A stretch of DNA of 64,000 nucleotides. Origin: Hyphomicrobiales bacterium (lineage in GTDB: Bacteria > Pseudomonadota > Alphaproteobacteria > Rhizobiales > Rhizobiaceae). The position numbers were made by a program, and so were the translations under genes. The DNA is taken from assembly GCA_900469615.1 (NCBI GenBank), contig UBYA01000025.1, positions 62,001 to 126,000 on the forward strand, in the 5' to 3' direction. Each line of letters begins with the position of its first letter. Within the stretch, counting starts at the first letter, position 1. Shown piece after piece: positions 61,571-64,000 of the stretch. The notes below the pieces were generated by a model, which searched no databases, was not told the origin of the DNA, and was given only the letters and a program-made list of their open reading frames with translations.

Positions 61571-62513
61571 ATTTCGCAATCTCGTCGCCACGGTTCGTGG
61601 CGAAATTGCCAAGGCTGTACAAGGACAGGACGCACTTATAGATCTCGTCCTAATCTCGATTTTCGCGCGCGGCCATTGCCTTGTCGAGGGCCCCCCGGGC
61701 ACGGCCAAGACCTTGCTCGCCCGCTCCGTCTCCGCCGTGATGGATCTGGAATACCGGCGCATCCAATTCACGCCCGACCTGATGCCGGGCGATGTTCTCG
61801 GCATCAATCTCTTCAATTTCCAGACCAATCAGTTTCATTTGACCAAGGGGCCGGTCTTTACCGACGTCCTGCTCGCCGACGAGATCAACCGTGCGCCGCC
61901 GAAGACGCAATCGGCCTTGCTGCAGGCCATGAACGAGCGGATTGTCACGATCGACGGCACCGACTACTCGCTCGGGTCCGATTTCTTCGTGCTCGCCACG
62001 CAGAACCCTATCGAACAGCAGGGCACCTACCCCCTGCCCGAAGCCCAGCTCGACCGCTTCCTCTTCAAGCTCGTCGTCGATTTTCCGGATCGCGCTACGG
62101 AAATCGCCATTCTGGCAAAACATGCGGGTCAGGCGCTGAGCATGGACGTGCGCAATGCCGGCATCCAGCCGCTCGTTTCGAGCGCCATACTCGCCGACGG
62201 ACGGACACTGATCGACGGCATCCATCTCGACAGTACCATCCTGACCTATGTCGTCGATCTCGTGCGCGCCACACGCTCCGACCCGGACATCCTGCACGGC
62301 GCATCGACGCGCGCCGCCGACGCGCTCGCATCGGCCGTCCGGGTCCGGGCCGCTTTCGAGGGCCGCGACTACGCTCTGCCCGACGATGTGCAGGCGCTGC
62401 TCGTGCCCGCCCTGCGCCACCGCATCGTTCTTTCGCCGGCAGCCGAAATCGACGGTCGCAACGCCGACGAGGTGCTTCGCAACATCAAGAACCGCGTGGA
62501 TGCGCCCCGGTAA
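61551..62513 (+). CDS. MoxR-family AAA+ ATPase
   Basis: 320 residues from a TTG start at 61551 (AGGGAG just upstream), overlapping the previous gene by 20 nt. Walker A EGPPGTAKT, Walker B VLLADEINRAPPKTQSALLQAM, sensor 1 VLATQNPIEQQGTYPLPEAQLDRF, and a C-terminal lid (VRVRAAFEGRDYALPDDVQALL). MoxR ATPases act as chaperones with VWA-containing DUF58 partners, encoded next. Confidence 0.93.
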   Translation: MSLDLGEFRNLVATVRGEIAKAVQGQDALIDLVLISIFARGHCLVEGPPGTAKTLLARSVSAVMDLEYRRIQFTPDLMPGDVLGINLFNFQTNQFHLTKGPVFTDVLLADEINRAPPKTQSALLQAMNERIVTIDGTDYSLGSDFFVLATQNPIEQQGTYPLPEAQLDRFLFKLVVDFPDRATEIAILAKHAGQALSMDVRNAGIQPLVSSAILADGRTLIDGIHLDSTILTYVVDLVRATRSDPDILHGASTRAADALASAVRVRAAFEGRDYALPDDVQALLVPALRHRIVLSPAAEIDGRNADEVLRNIKNRVDAPR

Positions 62514-63833
62514 ATGCGGCCATCACCCTACCTGATCGCTCTGGTGCTATCTTTGACTGCGTTGACGGTCGTCGCCGGCGTGTGGTGGCCCGACACCGGT
62601 TTCGTGCTGCTCTGCCTGTGGTTGGCGCTTGCAGCGATAACCGTCTGCGATCTCGCGCTGTCAGCGCTGTCGAACCGGATGAGGATCGAATTCGATCTGC
62701 CGGCGCAGGGCTTTGTCGGCCATGACGCGCAATTCACGATCGACATATCGCCGCGGAAAGGCTCGCTGCCCGCCGAAATCGAAACGCGTCTCGATCTCGC
62801 GCCCGAGCTCTTGGCCAGCGACGGCAAGTTGTCGCGCAGAACGGCGGGAGACGATGCCGGGCATATCAAGGCCTCCATGAGCCTTCGCCTGACGCGGCGC
62901 GGGCAATATGCGATCAACAATCTTTGGCTGAAGTGGTCGTCGCGACTGAAATTGCTCGATATCATCGTGCGTATGCCGGTCAAGCGAGACATCACCGTTC
63001 TTCCGGACATATCGCCGGTGCTCTCCGGTGCGATCAAGACGCAGATACTGCCGCTCGAGGCGGGCCAGAAGGACCTGCGACTACGCGGTGAAGGATCGGA
63101 ATTCCATCAGCTGCGCGAATTCGCAACCGGCATGGATCCGCGCAGCATGGATTGGAAACGCTCTGCCCGCATGCGCAGTCTCATTGTGCGCGAAATGAGG
63201 GCAGAGCGAAACCATCAGATCATTTTGTGCGTCGATTCCGGGCGGCTGATGGCGGAACAGCTTGCAGGGCTTCCCAAGCTCGATCGCGCCATCAATGCGG
63301 CTCTTGCGATGTGCTGGGCGGCCGGACTTGCCGGGGATGTGGTCGGCTTTTACAGCTTCGACAGCCGCCCGCGTCTTTTTGTGCCCGCCCTGCCCGGGCG
63401 CGCGGCCTTTCCGCGCCTGCAGACAGTGTGTGCGAAGCTCCGTTATGAAACCCAGGAAACCAACCATACGCTCGGGCTGACGCATCTGTCCGGCCGGCTG
63501 AGACGCCGCTCGCTGATCGTGATATTCTCCGATTTCGTCGACAGCATCACGGCAGAGCTGATGATCGAAAACATACAGGTGCTCGCCCGGCACCATTTCA
63601 TCGTCTACGTCGCTCTCCGCGACCCCGTGATCGAAAAATTCACCGAGCCCGAGGAAATGACCCTCGACACCGTCGCTCGCTCCGTCGCGGCTCGCCAGAT
63701 CCTGCAGGAAAGGCGTACCGTGCTGGAAAAGCTGGCCCGCCTCGGCGTGCTTTGCCTCGACAGCACGCCCGAGGCTCTTACCTCGGACCTGGTTGCCCGC
63801 TATATCGAAATCAAATCCCGCGAGATGATATGA
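62514..63833 (+). CDS. DUF58 (VWA-like) protein
   Basis: 439 residues. Two N-terminal membrane helices (LIALVLSLTALTVVAGV, GFVLLCLWLALAAITVC), then the DUF58 signature EGSEFHQLREFATGMDPRSMDWKRSAR (R-Y/E-Y...D..R.I.W) and a MIDAS-like VWA segment (QIILCVDSGRLM, where VDSGR departs from the DxSxS form). It starts one base after the moxR stop (TAAATG). Expected MoxR partner in envelope or complex maturation. Confidence 0.9.
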   Translation: MRPSPYLIALVLSLTALTVVAGVWWPDTGFVLLCLWLALAAITVCDLALSALSNRMRIEFDLPAQGFVGHDAQFTIDISPRKGSLPAEIETRLDLAPELLASDGKLSRRTAGDDAGHIKASMSLRLTRRGQYAINNLWLKWSSRLKLLDIIVRMPVKRDITVLPDISPVLSGAIKTQILPLEAGQKDLRLRGEGSEFHQLREFATGMDPRSMDWKRSARMRSLIVREMRAERNHQIILCVDSGRLMAEQLAGLPKLDRAINAALAMCWAAGLAGDVVGFYSFDSRPRLFVPALPGRAAFPRLQTVCAKLRYETQETNHTLGLTHLSGRLRRRSLIVIFSDFVDSITAELMIENIQVLARHHFIVYVALRDPVIEKFTEPEEMTLDTVARSVAARQILQERRTVLEKLARLGVLCLDSTPEALTSDLVARYIEIKSREMI

Positions 63834-64000
63834 CGGATATCAGCATCGATGACAGGATCGACATGGGCGCGGCGGCGGCCACCGGCGCGGCCCAGTCCGA
63901 CATGCTTCGCTCGGCGCGATTTCGCGTGGAGCGGGAAACCCACTGGCGCGAGCTGGACCAACTGGTCGCACGGGCGGAGAAAGGCGGCGCGTCGGCCCTC
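63830..64000 (+). CDS. SpoIIM/DUF95-like membrane protein (5' part only)
   Basis: The first 57 codons before the right edge. The ATG at 63830 overlaps the DUF58 stop (ATGA). The visible FRVERETHWRELDQLVARAEKGG segment matches the N-terminal region of stage-II-sporulation-protein-M-like proteins found after MoxR-DUF58 pairs. No membrane segment is yet visible, so the call is based on this motif and position. Confidence 0.6.
   Translation, partial: MTDISIDDRIDMGAAAATGAAQSDMLRSARFRVERETHWRELDQLVARAEKGGASAL

Overview
The window looks like a replicon (probably a plasmid or chromid) of an alphaproteobacterium of the Rhizobiaceae/Rhizobiales. The base composition is GC-rich. It carries a VirB-type conjugation system, clusters typical of rhizobia and agrobacteria (NasST-controlled nitrate assimilation, Dpp-like and polar amino-acid ABC operons, LysR/Lrp regulators), and degenerate IS3-family remnants. 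The genus is inference from gene content; no rRNA or tRNA gene was seen. || LAYOUT. 1-6.7 kb, minus strand: a trbM-like gene, then virB1-2-3-4-5, an eexN-like exclusion lipoprotein, virB6, a VirB7-like lipoprotein and the start of virB8. A small winged-helix-like regulator is divergent (6.8-7.1 kb). 7.4-13.5 kb: a decayed TPP-enzyme remnant, a LysR gene, and a tightly packed plus-strand operon (Lrp/AsnC regulator, polar amino-acid ABC transporter, Asp/Glu/hydantoin-type racemase, DadA-like FAD oxidoreductase) that looks like uptake, racemisation and oxidation of an amino acid. 13.5-22.1 kb: a scrapyard with a complete but dead IS3-family element, a xanthine-dehydrogenase-family fragment, a frameshifted LuxR gene, a 5'-truncated epoxide hydrolase and a 5'-truncated peptide-type binding protein, mixed with apparently intact genes (FAD monooxygenase, secreted alpha/beta hydrolase, CynX-type MFS, DUF3311). 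|| 22.1-38.4 kb: an organosulfur-type cluster. A minus-strand Dpp-like ABC operon (BCDF) is followed by an aldo/keto reductase, an acyl-CoA-dehydrogenase-fold monooxygenase and an NAD(P)/FAD protein. Plus-strand genes encode a family-5 binding protein, an SfnG/SsuD-like luciferase-type monooxygenase, a DszB-like protein keeping the desulfinase active-site residues, and a DszC-like flavoprotein. A second binding protein and a DszA/NtaA-type monooxygenase follow. Two divergent intergenic regions share one 23-bp motif. || 38.5-50.3 kb: assimilatory nitrate cluster, narK-nirB-nirD-cysG-(25-codon ORF)-nasA::cysJ fusion, preceded by a textbook sigma-54 promoter and a leader with an ANTAR-type hairpin and an intrinsic terminator, then nasS-nasT. 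|| 50.4-58.9 kb: PAS protein, AhpD/CMD pair, divergent LysR plus FMO-like flavoprotein, a polar amino-acid ABC transporter (ATPase, binding protein, two permeases) and an unrecognised cysteine-containing protein. 59.1-64 kb: DUF805 protein followed by a MoxR/DUF58 operon (DUF4129-like, DUF4350-like, MoxR, DUF58, start of a SpoIIM/DUF95-like protein) that runs off the end.
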